Shown one piece after another: positions 45,375 through 55,122 of a stretch of 64,000 nucleotides of DNA. Made by a program: the position numbers and the translations under genes. The first letter of the stretch is position 1. The number at the start of each line of letters is the position of its first letter. The notes beneath the pieces were generated by a model. That model was not told the DNA's origin, did not search any database, and saw only the letters and a program-made list of their open reading frames with translations. The DNA is from CBDCWQ01 sp965223435. Its GTDB lineage: Bacteria > Myxococcota > Kuafuiibacteriia > Kuafuiibacteriales > Kuafuiibacteriaceae. The stretch covers positions 1 through 64,000 of the forward strand of contig CBDCWQ010000022.1 of NCBI GenBank assembly GCA_965223435.1, written 5' to 3'.

Positions 45375-46988
45375 TCACTCCTTGAGCGCACCCTCGGGTG
45401 CTTTTGCGTCCGGGGAACCCCCCTCAGAGGACCCCGCAGAGTCACCGCCGCCGTCCGACCCATCGGGTGCAGGTGGGTTTTCGGGCGCGGCTTCCTGGGT
45501 CTGCTCGGCTTCCGGTTGCTGATCTTCCGGTTGCTGGGCTTCTTCCTGCGCCTTTTTCTCTGCCTCCTGTCGCTTGGCCTCTTCTTTCGCCTTCTTTTTC
45601 GCCGCGCGAAGCTTGCGACGCTCGTCGGCCTCCATCTTTCGCTTTTCCCGTTTGCGGCCGCGCTCGGCCTCCTTGACGAACCCTTCGACCCGTTTTCGCT
45701 CCTCGGTCGCCAGGCCACTGGCGTCGGTTGCGTACTTTTCGAGATACTCCTTCGCCCGGTCCCACCGTTCGAGAGGCCCCACCCCCGGCAATCGATTGTC
45801 CAGGTGTAATACCCCTAAGTTGTAGAGCACCACCGCTTCCTCGGGGGCCAGCGAAGCGGCCTTTTTATAGGCATCTTCGGATTCCTTGTATTGGCGATTC
45901 CCTTTGTAGGCGTTCCCGAGATTGACGTAGGCATTGGCAAAGTCGGGGTATAGCGCGATCGCCCGCTGCAGCGACTTGATGGCAGCCTCGTAATCGTGGG
46001 TCTCAATGAACAACGCGCCCAGGTTGTTGTGCGCCTCCGGGAGATCATCACGAAGTTCGGTGGCCCGCTTAAAAGCCTCAACCGCCTCAGACTTTTTGTC
46101 TTGGGCCAGATACACAAAGCCCAGGTTGCTCCAGACTTCCGCCTCATTCGGGTTGATCTCTCGCGCGCGGTCCAAAACGCTGGTGGCCAACTCGTGCTGG
46201 CCCCGGCGAAAAAACACCACCGCGAGGTTCAGTAAGGCACCGGTATTGCGTTCATCGGCCTTGAGGATCTTCTTCGCTTCCTGCTCCGCAGCATCGATTT
46301 TGTTGGCCGCCAACCACACCGAGCTAAGTCGATTCCTGAGACCCAACTCACCTGGTTGAAGCCGAATATGCTCAAGAAGCAGAGCCTCTGCCTTGGCGGT
46401 ATCACCCTGACGAACCGCAAGATTGGCCAGGTTTTGAATCGCCGCAAAATACTTGGGGTTGGCATCGATGGCCGCCTGGTACCGCTGCCCCGCCTCGCGG
46501 TAACGCCCCATTCGTTCGTACATCACCCCCGCGTTGTAGTGCGCCGCAGAAAACCCTGAAGACGCACTGGCCGCGAGCTCAAAACGCTTCAGCGCCGCCT
46601 GCGGGTTGTTGTTGGCCATTCGAATGCCTTCATCCAAAAGCCCCTTGGCCTTGGAAGACGGCGGCGCCGCGCCCGCAGCAACAGAACCATCGGGCCCTCG
46701 AAGCCCACCCGACGACGAAGCCGCCGTGGCGCCCTCACCAGCCTGTGCGCCTTTAAGACTGTCTTGGTTTTCCGCGCCCGCCACCAGGGCCTCGCGCGGG
46801 AGATCGGGTGTCGAATCGCCCCCCACAACAGTCGGGCTGGTCCCTTGTTTCGGCGCCTGCTTGCCCGCACATCCCAAGGCACCCACTAAGGCCGCAAGGC
46901 CCAAAAAGCCGAGGGCTCGCCAGCCGTCCTCAAACCTTGGTGCGATCCAATCCATTGAAGAAACACGCCTGCTTCGATCCGCGATCAT
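45375..46988 (-). CDS. TPR-repeat lipoprotein with charged coiled-coil tail
   Basis: A 537-residue predicted lipoprotein: hydrophobic ALGFLGLAALVGALGC places the lipobox Cys near residue 40. The start is ATG 46988 (GGGGGA 9 bases upstream) or ATG 46955. TPR repeats cover about 110-410 (PQAALKRFELAASASSGFSA, AGQRYQAAIDANPKYFAAIQ, AIKSLQRAIALYPDFANAYV). The last ~100 residues are a highly charged K/E/A-rich coiled coil (about 430-490) followed by a Pro/Glu/Gly-rich acidic end. The downstream boundary overlaps nothing and seven bases separate it from the 46995 gene upstream, so they are co-transcribed. Confidence 0.75.
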   Translation of the reverse strand: MIADRSRRVSSMDWIAPRFEDGWRALGFLGLAALVGALGCAGKQAPKQGTSPTVVGGDSTPDLPREALVAGAENQDSLKGAQAGEGATAASSSGGLRGPDGSVAAGAAPPSSKAKGLLDEGIRMANNNPQAALKRFELAASASSGFSAAHYNAGVMYERMGRYREAGQRYQAAIDANPKYFAAIQNLANLAVRQGDTAKAEALLLEHIRLQPGELGLRNRLSSVWLAANKIDAAEQEAKKILKADERNTGALLNLAVVFFRRGQHELATSVLDRAREINPNEAEVWSNLGFVYLAQDKKSEAVEAFKRATELRDDLPEAHNNLGALFIETHDYEAAIKSLQRAIALYPDFANAYVNLGNAYKGNRQYKESEDAYKKAASLAPEEAVVLYNLGVLHLDNRLPGVGPLERWDRAKEYLEKYATDASGLATEERKRVEGFVKEAERGRKREKRKMEADERRKLRAAKKKAKEEAKRQEAEKKAQEEAQQPEDQQPEAEQTQEAAPENPPAPDGSDGGGDSAGSSEGGSPDAKAPEGALKE

Positions 46989-46994
46989 GTTGTT

Positions 46995-49900
46995 CTATTC
47001 CCCCGAGGTCGCTGTCCTGCGCTCGCCCTGCCCCTCTTGGAAGGCGCCCGGTTTGTCCGGGTTTGGGGCGGGGCGAAGATTATCAAGACCGTGGCCGCTG
47101 ATCGTGAATGTCTGCATCAGCGCCCGCCCACTTTTTTGCACCGGAAACTCCTGGGGCGAGTACTTGTTGAGCCCCTCGAGAATCCGTCGTGTCCATAAAT
47201 TGGTCACCCGTGTCCGTTTCGCTTCGTCGTAAGCCTTACGATAGGCGCCTTCTGCCTTTCGCTCCAGCACCGCAGCCTTGTCTTCAAGTTGTGCCTTGTA
47301 TTCGGATTCGTATTCGTCTCGGCCACGAAACTCCTTGGGAATCGGAGCTGAGAACAACGCTTCCGCAAAACGCTCGTAACTGTGCCCAATCCGGTACGAA
47401 GCCGCCAAAGTGGTTTCCACCCTCTTATACTGAAACACCGAGGTATACGCCTTCTCGACGTTACGCTGCATTCGGGCCTTTTTGGTGAGCGCCCGCACCT
47501 GCTGTCGGCTGCTTCCCTTGATCTTGGCGTTGTCGTAGGTCCGGAACTTGGCCTCGGCAATCTCGAAAGCACATTGACCCGCATGGGCACCCGCACGACT
47601 TTCCACTCGCAGCTTACGTTTCCGGAAAGTGTTCAAACAGGTCCCGTAAGCCTTCAAGGCCCTGCGCTCGTTGCCGCGTTTCAGATACGCATCACCGATC
47701 TTCTTGTGCGCTTCCACGATACGCTCTCGCTGGCTGAATGCGCGATTGTACTGCTTGATGAAGGCGTTGAGGGTACTGACCATCGCCTTCCAATCTTTCA
47801 TTTTCTCGTAGACCAATGCCGCTCTGAAAAAGATTTGCCCCGCGTCCTCTCGTTTGGGGAAAGCTTGCGCATAGCGCTTAAACGCCTGGGCGGCCTCCTT
47901 GTACTCCTGCTTGTGCTCAAGAACCACGGCAACGTTGTACATGGCGTCGGCACGATGGGACGAATCAGGATAACGGTTCACCAACCTTGTGTACGCAGCA
48001 ATGGCCGCAGGGAAGACAAAACCTTTCTCGGCGTTGATTCCCTCGCGAAACAGCGCGCGGGGTGCGAGCTCTGACTTGGGGTACTGCTCGTAAATTCGCT
48101 TGTAGATACCGGAAGCCGTATCGAAACGCTTCACTTTCTCGTACGCGAGGGCTGCATTAAATAGTGCCTTGTCCGCAAACTCATGTTCGGCATTTTCGTC
48201 GACCAGTCGCACATAGGTATCCGCAGCCGCCTCGTAGTTGCCTTCAGAGTCAAACTTTTCGGCCTGCTTGAACTGCGCGCCAACCCGAAAACCCTTCAGG
48301 TTGCTAATGAACTGCGCGCCGCCCTTGCCATCTTCGCCGGCTTCCGCAATCTCGATGAGCTTCTGCGACCATTTCTCTACGTTGTCCCAGTCTTGGGCTG
48401 CCAAATAGCTCTCAATGATGAGGTTGGAGGCATACTGCGCCACTTCGGTGGACGGATACTTGGCCACCACTTCCTGAAAACGGCGGCGTGCTTCCTCAAA
48501 TTGGTCGTGTTTGTAGTACACCTCGCCCGCGCGGTATGCGACCGCGGGCGCGCGCTCACTGCGAGGAAGAAGCCTTAAAAAGCGATCTGACGCATCGATG
48601 AGGCGTTTGCGCGCGGCTGCGATTTTCCGAGGCCGGATGGCCTTGCCCTTCCGTTGGGCCGCCGTCCGCATACGAATCTTGGGCACCCGCCCGGACTTTT
48701 CCATTTGTTCAACGAGTTTCTCGTAGGTAATGACCGAAGAAAGCGCCGCGGCCTCAAGGTGCTTGTTGTCCACGGTGCTGTCGCGGACTTTATCGTACTG
48801 GGTCGCAGCCCGCTGATAACTTCCGGAATAGTACAAACACTCCGCGAGGAAGAACTCAAAGTCATAGGCATTCTTCGAACCAGGAAACCGCTCAAGGTAT
48901 TGTTCATAGGCCCCGGCCGCAGCCACATAGGAGTGCTTGGCCTCCGGAATCCGATTCGCAGCCTTGTGGGCTTGCGCCTGCTGATGGCGAAAGATGGCCG
49001 CGGTGTACAGCGAGCGCTCGGTCAGCTTCTGCGCGTTGGCGATAACCGGCCGATTGTCTTCGTTGGCTTTGTACCATTTCGAACCTTCAGAGTAGTCACG
49101 AACCAAGACCTCACGCGCCCGAGTCGCACCGTCGAAATCACGAAGCTGCTCGTACCCCCGAACAATCTTCTCCTGGGCCTCGGGATTGTGAGGCGCAGTG
49201 GGATGCTTTTTGATGGTGTACCGAAGCACCTCGATGGCCTGAGCATAACGGGTCTGATCAAAGAGAATCTCGCCGTACCGCTTCCACAGCTCGCCTGCGT
49301 ACTCTTTATCGCTGAGCGGATTGAGAATCTTCTTCGCTCGACGCAAACCGCCCCATTCTTCGTCCGCGAGCGAAATCGCCACATACTGGATGGCCTCACT
49401 TCGAAGCTCAGAGCCGCTGACCCCCGTAACCCGCTTGCGTTCATCCGCGTAGTTGACGAGATCGATAAAAGAAGCGACGGCTTCGGAAAACCGGTCGAGG
49501 CGGTAGTACGTCCACGCAATCTTGTAGAGTGCTTTGTCGTAGTAGGGGCTGTCCGGGAAACTTCGAACCTTCCCATAAGCATGGAGCGCTTTTTCGAGCG
49601 ACGAACGCTCGTTGCCATCGAAATAGATCTCGCCGATTCGGGTCCAGACTTCCGGGAGAAAACGGCTCTCGGGGTGGTTCTCAACCAGCGCGATGTAGAC
49701 CTCTAACGAACGCTCGGGCTGGTTCTGCTCGCCGTAGCAGTAGCCCAAAAGGTAACGCGCCGCGTCCGCAAGACGGTAGCCTGGGAACCGCTCTAACAGA
49801 TCCTTGTGCAAGCCAATGGTGCGATCATAGCGCGGTTCGGGGGCCTCGGGTTCGTTGGCACGTTCTCCGCGCTCAAACGCAACCAATTCTTGCTCATACT

Positions 49901-50528
49901 GCTGGCTCCGCTGAAGGTAGTCGTCGCTGGCCTTTTCAAAATAGAGCTCAGCCAGTCGGAACATCGCGTCCGGTGTGTAGTCGGTGTCGCTTGGGTATCG
50001 GCGGACAAACTCCTCAAAACGAGCGATCGCCTCCCACCTTCTTTGGCGTTCACCGCGTTCCATTTCATCGATCGCTTGGTCGTATTGCCCCGCCAACTGC
50101 TCACGTTGAGCGCTGAACTCTAAGCGAATCAACTCTTTCAGATCGTCGGCATGGGTGTCTGCACCCGCCCGAAAGTAGTTGAGCTCACGCTCCATAACTT
50201 CGATCTCTTCGTCGAAGTTATCGGCCTCCACCTGAAGGGCGGTGGGGGGCCGCGGCGGAGATGCATCCGCTTCCGAAATCAGCGACCCCGGCCCAAACTC
50301 GGGACGGTCAAGGCTGTCTTCGGACTGCGCCGTACTGGAGGTCTTAGAGGCGCCCAATTTCTTGGCGTCAACGCCCTTGGTGTCGCCAGGCCTTGCAGAT
50401 GGTTTAGAAGACTTGGGCTTGTTGTCCTGGGCACCGGCCGCCGAGGGCAAGCCGCAAAGCAAGCACACCGCCAAGAAGGGTCCACCGAGGGGACCACAAT
50501 GTTTCAACTGGGATAAAAGATGTCGCAT
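46995..50528 (-). CDS. Large periplasmic TPR protein
   Basis: A 1177-residue exported protein. A signal peptide (FLAVCLLCGLPSAAGA) precedes a Ser/Lys linker, a coiled-coil segment (about 95-150) and then near-continuous TPR/Sel1-like repeats to about residue 1060 (RYPSDTDYTPDAMFRLAELY, LLERFPGYRLADAARYLLGY, VAKYPSTEVAQYASNLIIES, LVNRYPDSSHRADAMYNVAV). Many units carry the outer-membrane lipoprotein-type Y-P-x-S-x-x-A-x-x-A pattern seen in YbgF/BamD. It resembles the giant TPR proteins of myxobacterial gliding operons. It sits between two other TPR genes and probably acts as a periplasmic scaffold. Confidence 0.78.
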   Translation of the reverse strand: MRHLLSQLKHCGPLGGPFLAVCLLCGLPSAAGAQDNKPKSSKPSARPGDTKGVDAKKLGASKTSSTAQSEDSLDRPEFGPGSLISEADASPPRPPTALQVEADNFDEEIEVMERELNYFRAGADTHADDLKELIRLEFSAQREQLAGQYDQAIDEMERGERQRRWEAIARFEEFVRRYPSDTDYTPDAMFRLAELYFEKASDDYLQRSQQYEQELVAFERGERANEPEAPEPRYDRTIGLHKDLLERFPGYRLADAARYLLGYCYGEQNQPERSLEVYIALVENHPESRFLPEVWTRIGEIYFDGNERSSLEKALHAYGKVRSFPDSPYYDKALYKIAWTYYRLDRFSEAVASFIDLVNYADERKRVTGVSGSELRSEAIQYVAISLADEEWGGLRRAKKILNPLSDKEYAGELWKRYGEILFDQTRYAQAIEVLRYTIKKHPTAPHNPEAQEKIVRGYEQLRDFDGATRAREVLVRDYSEGSKWYKANEDNRPVIANAQKLTERSLYTAAIFRHQQAQAHKAANRIPEAKHSYVAAAGAYEQYLERFPGSKNAYDFEFFLAECLYYSGSYQRAATQYDKVRDSTVDNKHLEAAALSSVITYEKLVEQMEKSGRVPKIRMRTAAQRKGKAIRPRKIAAARKRLIDASDRFLRLLPRSERAPAVAYRAGEVYYKHDQFEEARRRFQEVVAKYPSTEVAQYASNLIIESYLAAQDWDNVEKWSQKLIEIAEAGEDGKGGAQFISNLKGFRVGAQFKQAEKFDSEGNYEAAADTYVRLVDENAEHEFADKALFNAALAYEKVKRFDTASGIYKRIYEQYPKSELAPRALFREGINAEKGFVFPAAIAAYTRLVNRYPDSSHRADAMYNVAVVLEHKQEYKEAAQAFKRYAQAFPKREDAGQIFFRAALVYEKMKDWKAMVSTLNAFIKQYNRAFSQRERIVEAHKKIGDAYLKRGNERRALKAYGTCLNTFRKRKLRVESRAGAHAGQCAFEIAEAKFRTYDNAKIKGSSRQQVRALTKKARMQRNVEKAYTSVFQYKRVETTLAASYRIGHSYERFAEALFSAPIPKEFRGRDEYESEYKAQLEDKAAVLERKAEGAYRKAYDEAKRTRVTNLWTRRILEGLNKYSPQEFPVQKSGRALMQTFTISGHGLDNLRPAPNPDKPGAFQEGQGERRTATSGE

Positions 50529-50548
50529 GCGTGTTTGCCCCTTGTCGC

Positions 50549-52969
50549 TCAGTCTTCAAGAACACCCTCAAGCTCGTTCTCAAGCTCTCGGGTCTGTTCT
50601 TGCTGTTCCTTCACGAGGCCGTTGATTTTCGCAGTCTCCGCAAGCTTGCGGGTCCAGGCCACATCGATGATGCCCACGTCGGCCTGCAAAACCAGCTGCC
50701 GAAACTCCTGCCCCACAGCGTTAAGTGCTTGCGCGGCAACCGGGCCTAAGGCGTGGTCCGTGACTGCGGCAATTTCGTCGTGCTCGGTGTGGTACGAAGC
50801 AAGCCGCTGGGATTCCTGTGAGAGGAGGGTCCTCAGTGTCTCTGAGCGCGTACTCACCGTTCGATCGAGCTCGGCTTGGAGCGCTACCGCGTCCCGCTCC
50901 AGCTCCCCGCTCACACGCTGTCGCTGGGCGTCAATGCGTGCGAGAACAGGCTGATACCCGGATGGAACCCGGCTTCTTGATTCCCTCAGCAGCGCCAACT
51001 CGGTTGCTGCGATTTCGGTGAACTGGTCATGAATGCGCCCGGCTCCCGACGCGCCCGTAGCCAACGCCTTCGCCCGACTCAAATCGGTGTGGAGGTCCTC
51101 GAAATCCCCTTCAATGGTGTCGATCTGATTCTGAACCACCGCCAAGCGTTCTTCGACCAAGTCGACTTCGCCTGGACTCAAACGTTCGCGGTTCTGGTTG
51201 AGCCAGGTTTCGACGGCAGCGATTTCCGAGCGCATTGTGGCGATCCGCGACGACCGTCTAAAGGCCTCCATGTCCACTTCTTTGTACGAAGCCTCAATGG
51301 TACGACGAGAGTCGACAAGCTGGACCTCGCTTTTGGGGAGCGCGCGAATCTCGGCCTCGAGCGCACTCCGCCCGGCACTGGCACGGGTGATCGCGCGGCG
51401 GGCCCGCTCTGAAGCATAGGGCCACGTGATTCTGCGCTCCAGCTCCAAAAGTTGCCGACGAAGCTCTATGAGCTCGTTTTCGGCAGCCACAACCATTCCC
51501 CGCGAACGCGAGAGGCCGGGGATAAGGGCATATTTGCGCTCGCCGGCCAGAGCGTCCTCTAAGGTCTTGATCAGTTTTCTGCTCTCTTCGAGATAGGCTT
51601 GACCGTCCGCGAGTTGCTGCTGCATCGCCACGGCCCGCTCCATCGATTTTTGCTCAAAAGCCCACTCCACGGCCAAAGGAGGAATAATGCTGTTCGAACC
51701 CACCTTGGACAAATCTGCGGCCACCAGTTGATCAAAAAACTGCTTGAGGTCGGTGGTTTCACGCAGAACCTTCTGGAGCTTTGCCCGGGCACCGCCATAC
51801 CGATCAACGATGGTCTGGAAGGTTTCATATGCGGTTTCAGGCCCCCCGAGACGGATTTCGAGATTGCCCTGCAACAACCGGGCCTCGGGAAACAAACGAG
51901 GACCCGGCGAGGTGGCCATCAGAACCTCGGTCGCTTTCAGTGCTTTTTGGTACTTTTCCTTCTGAACGTCCTCGTCGTCGGCCTCGTTGGCGGAGTGCAC
52001 ATGGGCCCACGCCATTTCGAACAGCGCTTCGCCATAATAAGGAGAGTCACGGGCGACTTTCTGATAAGCCTCTACGCTTTCATCAAACTTGTTGAGTTCT
52101 TGGTACACACGGCCCAATGACAAATGCGTCAGGTTGCGCAGCGTCTTTCCTTCGGGTGTCGAGGGCAGCAGATCCAAAGTCACCTGAAACTGCGCCGAAG
52201 CCTCCGACAAACGGCCCTCCCGAACCAAGACCACCGCGCCATAATAACTGGCCTGTGCGCCTACCTTCTCTTTGGGAGGCACGCGCTGGAAGGCCTGGTA
52301 AGCCTCTCGTAGCCGGGCCGCATCGCTACCCGCACCCTTGAACAGCATCTTGCCGTAGATATAGTCCACGTCGGGCCGCGAAAGAGAGCCCGCGTCTCTG
52401 AGGTGGCCGATATAGCGATCCACCGAGTCGTAGCTTCTGGTCTCGGCCGCTACCTCGAGCAAACCGAGCACCACATCGTTCATCCGATCACCCTGTGCCC
52501 GCTCGAGCAGTTCCTCATAGTATCGCCTCGCACCCGTATAGTTCTTGGTCTGCACCAAGGCCGAGGCCAAGAGGAACAGGCATTCGTCGTAGAGAGGATG
52601 GGAGCGAGTCGCCGGGCTCTCGATCACGTCGATGAGGTGGATTGCGGCGCGCTCATACTCTTTGGACGCAAGCTGGTGCTTGGCGTGATAAAGCCGGCGC
52701 TCAACCTCCGCAACCTCCTGGGGCGCGATCCCACGAAAATCTTGCGAAATGGCCTGCAACTGGGAACGAACCCGGGAAATCGCTCGGTCCATGGAATTGG
52801 CCCAGTGGCCAGCTTCCTCGATGGTGATCGGCTTGGGCTCCGCCGCCATCAACCCCGCCGCCGGGGCAAAAAAAGCCGCGAACAAGACGACAGCGCCCGC
52901 TCGTGAACCAAACGGTCGCCTCAGGTCGGTGATTGCTCCGTAAAGCTTTGTAACTTCGGTATTCGACAT
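50549..52969 (-). CDS. TPR and coiled-coil exported protein
   Basis: About 806 residues. Start ATG 52969 is favoured by GGAG about 10 bases upstream. The signal-like segment AGAVVLFAAFFAPAAGLMAA lies at residues about 25-44. The N-terminal half has TPR units (KNYTGARRYYEELLERAQGD, VEAYQKVARDSPYYGEALFE); the second half (about 450-800) is long alpha-helical coiled coil with heptad L/E/R patterns, ending in an acidic ELENELEGVLED. Twenty bases separate it from the large TPR gene downstream. The pairing suggests a rod-like periplasmic component of the same complex. Confidence 0.75.
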   Translation of the reverse strand: MSNTEVTKLYGAITDLRRPFGSRAGAVVLFAAFFAPAAGLMAAEPKPITIEEAGHWANSMDRAISRVRSQLQAISQDFRGIAPQEVAEVERRLYHAKHQLASKEYERAAIHLIDVIESPATRSHPLYDECLFLLASALVQTKNYTGARRYYEELLERAQGDRMNDVVLGLLEVAAETRSYDSVDRYIGHLRDAGSLSRPDVDYIYGKMLFKGAGSDAARLREAYQAFQRVPPKEKVGAQASYYGAVVLVREGRLSEASAQFQVTLDLLPSTPEGKTLRNLTHLSLGRVYQELNKFDESVEAYQKVARDSPYYGEALFEMAWAHVHSANEADDEDVQKEKYQKALKATEVLMATSPGPRLFPEARLLQGNLEIRLGGPETAYETFQTIVDRYGGARAKLQKVLRETTDLKQFFDQLVAADLSKVGSNSIIPPLAVEWAFEQKSMERAVAMQQQLADGQAYLEESRKLIKTLEDALAGERKYALIPGLSRSRGMVVAAENELIELRRQLLELERRITWPYASERARRAITRASAGRSALEAEIRALPKSEVQLVDSRRTIEASYKEVDMEAFRRSSRIATMRSEIAAVETWLNQNRERLSPGEVDLVEERLAVVQNQIDTIEGDFEDLHTDLSRAKALATGASGAGRIHDQFTEIAATELALLRESRSRVPSGYQPVLARIDAQRQRVSGELERDAVALQAELDRTVSTRSETLRTLLSQESQRLASYHTEHDEIAAVTDHALGPVAAQALNAVGQEFRQLVLQADVGIIDVAWTRKLAETAKINGLVKEQQEQTRELENELEGVLED

Positions 52970-53007
52970 GCGTGGGCTCCAGTCAGTGCAACTCATTCAA
53001 CAGAGCT

Positions 53008-53826
53008 TTATTCGTCCATGGTCATGGGCATCGAGTCTTGCCTCACTTCAACGTCGTAACGAATGTTGGGCCGATCCTGCAGGTCAGTCGTAAAACCCCC
53101 CTTTTCGAAGGCCGTGATGCTCAAACTGGTGACCTTCCCTTCCTCGGCCGTAAACGCGTAGCTGGAGCGAAGCTTGAACTCATACCCTTCGACGTAGCTG
53201 AAGATCCCGAAACCCGCGCCGCGAAAGCGCATAAAAACAGAGATGTTGTGGTTTCCTGGAACAATGCTCCCGTTAAACAGCTCCACCTCGTTCCCCACCT
53301 TGCCCCCTTCTTCTGGGGTCTTGCTGAACAGCGGCGCCCCGTCTAACGAATAGCTGACCTCCTCCAAAACAAAGCTTGAACCCATGGTGTTGTGATGGGT
53401 GATGACCGCCTTCGCACCACTGATGGCCCCACTCAGAACCGTTTCTCTGAGGAGCATAAGCCGCGCCTTGCTCTTGAAAATCTTTTCTTTGATGCCGTTG
53501 ACCTGCTCTTCGAGGCTTCGAAGCCGAATCGCCGACTCACTGTCCTCGATATAGGTCTTTTGGGCGGCCTCCGCGGCACCATCTTGGGACTCCAGTCGAG
53601 CAGCCTCACCCGCTTCGGTTGACGGAGAAGCCTTCTGGTCTGCCGCGGAAGCGGCCTCCTCGGTCTCCGGCGCAGCCGACTCCGGGGCCGCCTGTGCAGC
53701 ACCATCCGGAGGGGGCGCCTCGGGCGAGGTAGGCTCACCAGCTTCCGCTCCGCCCGATGCAACACACGTCAGGAAGCATGCGAGCAGGTGACCTGGGTAA
53801 ACGGATGACTTCTCTGTCTTTCTCAT
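53008..53826 (-). CDS. Exported protein, first gene of the gliding-type operon
   Basis: A 272-residue protein from ATG 53826, chosen for the signal peptide (YPGHLLACFLTCVASGGAEA); upstream in-frame starts lack one. Residues about 30-85 are Ala/Glu/Pro-rich, followed by a short coiled coil (ESAIRLRSLEEQVNGIKEKI) and a beta-rich C-terminal domain (about 140-270; SSFVLEEVSYSLDGAPLFSK, GIVPGNHNISVFMRFRGAGF-like, VEGYEFKLRSSYAFTAEEGK). Similar genes in Myxococcota have been annotated as dihydrolipoamide acetyltransferase merely because of the A/P/E-rich linker; no lipoyl domain is present here. It begins the six-gene minus-strand series ending at 43539. Confidence 0.7.
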   Translation of the reverse strand: MRKTEKSSVYPGHLLACFLTCVASGGAEAGEPTSPEAPPPDGAAQAAPESAAPETEEAASAADQKASPSTEAGEAARLESQDGAAEAAQKTYIEDSESAIRLRSLEEQVNGIKEKIFKSKARLMLLRETVLSGAISGAKAVITHHNTMGSSFVLEEVSYSLDGAPLFSKTPEEGGKVGNEVELFNGSIVPGNHNISVFMRFRGAGFGIFSYVEGYEFKLRSSYAFTAEEGKVTSLSITAFEKGGFTTDLQDRPNIRYDVEVRQDSMPMTMDE

Positions 53827-53921
53827 ACCTGGTGGGTCCCCACTGCCAGTGTTCGGGGATACGGTCAATCTATGGACCTCATCTGCCGCGGAAACACTGC
53901 AAAAACTGGCCATTCGGCCGT

Positions 53922-55079
53922 TCAGGACCCAGACACGAGAACCTCTAATATTTGAGGTCCAAGGACTTCTACCCGCCATGTGCCCATCCCATCGACCGCA
54001 CGAAGCGACTCAAGACTGCGAGGTTGGGCGCGCACCAGCCGTTCCAGGAGCGGCTTCGCCAGCAAGAAGCCCTCATCGAGCCCGAGACGCTCCGCCCAAA
54101 GCGCCCGTGAGGCCCGAAGTTTCTGCACCCGCGCTTTGTCGCCCGGCGCCGGCAACTTGGCGGTGGAAACCTTCGGAATTCGGGAGGCTTCGGTGGCCTT
54201 GCCCGAAGCCATCGCGCGCTCGATGAATCGCCGAAGGCCCCCAAAATCCATCGACCGAGGCAAGAATGGGAGCCGGCGAAGCGACGGCAAGGCACCCCAG
54301 CCGGTCTTGTCGACTTCCAGGGCGAGACGGATCAGAACTTCGTTCCGGAGGACCCGAAACGGCGCGCGATCCAGTTTCTGGGCCCGGTCTTCCCGCCACA
54401 AATACGCGCCATACAACACATGAATGCCATCGGATTGGAGCTGTTTGGCGCCCTTGATCTTACGCCATCCGTGCTCATCAAAGGTGCGTGTAGAGGGCAC
54501 AAGATGCCGGATGCGCTCACATTCTTCTCGCACCCAGCCGGCGCGATTTTGGGCCTCGAGCTTGGATCGGAGGGCCTCCGCCAGCGGCAGTAGATGGCGG
54601 GTATCCTCCTGAGCGTAGAACAACTGGGCCGGGGACAGCGGCCTCTGAGCCCAATCCGAACGCTGCTGTGCCTTCGAAATGGAAAGCCCCAACTCGGCTT
54701 CGAGCAGTGCCTTGAGACCCAGCGTCTTGAGGCCCAGCACCTGAGCCGCAACCGAAGTGTCACAAATACGTCCCAGCTTCAGCTCGAAGGACGCCTGCAA
54801 AGACCGAACGTCACTCTCTGCCCCATGCAAAACCCAGGTTCGCGTCGAAGAGGTCAGCAAATCCCGCAAAGCGGGTGGCATTCCGTGGCACAGCGGATCA
54901 AACAGATAGTGATCACGCGAGGATGAAATCTGGATCAGGCAGACCTTGGGGTAATAGCGGTGAAAACTGTCGGATTCCAGATCCAGGGCTAGCGTGTCCT
55001 CTTCGTGGAGGCTATCCCAGGCACGAGAGGACTCGGTGTCGTCGGGAATCAAAAATCGAGGGGCTTCATCGATTGGCAT
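53922..55079 (-). CDS. rnd: Ribonuclease D
   Basis: A 385-residue DEDDy 3'-5' exoribonuclease with HRDC domain, for tRNA and small RNA 3' trimming. ATG 55079 gives MPIDEAPRFLIPDDTESSRA; longer starts would overlap the divergent gene. Exo I LALDLESDSFHRYYPKVCLI (D-x-E), Exo II WVLHGAESDVRSLQASFELK, Exo III AQLFYAQEDTRHLLPLAEAL (Y-x3-D) are complete. The HRDC part ends RAVDGMGTWRVEVLGPQILE. The gene is divergent from ggt, with a 43-bp space that must serve both promoters. Confidence 0.88.
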   Translation of the reverse strand: MPIDEAPRFLIPDDTESSRAWDSLHEEDTLALDLESDSFHRYYPKVCLIQISSSRDHYLFDPLCHGMPPALRDLLTSSTRTWVLHGAESDVRSLQASFELKLGRICDTSVAAQVLGLKTLGLKALLEAELGLSISKAQQRSDWAQRPLSPAQLFYAQEDTRHLLPLAEALRSKLEAQNRAGWVREECERIRHLVPSTRTFDEHGWRKIKGAKQLQSDGIHVLYGAYLWREDRAQKLDRAPFRVLRNEVLIRLALEVDKTGWGALPSLRRLPFLPRSMDFGGLRRFIERAMASGKATEASRIPKVSTAKLPAPGDKARVQKLRASRALWAERLGLDEGFLLAKPLLERLVRAQPRSLESLRAVDGMGTWRVEVLGPQILEVLVSGS

Positions 55080-55122
55080 GTTTGCCCGATCTGTCCCGAC
55101 CCACAAAAGCACCCCCCAAGCA

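Noticed and set aside
48654..49706. 350-codon plus-strand frame inside the large TPR gene
   Set aside because: Antisense shadow of strongly periodic TPR coding sequence; no motif or ribosome site.
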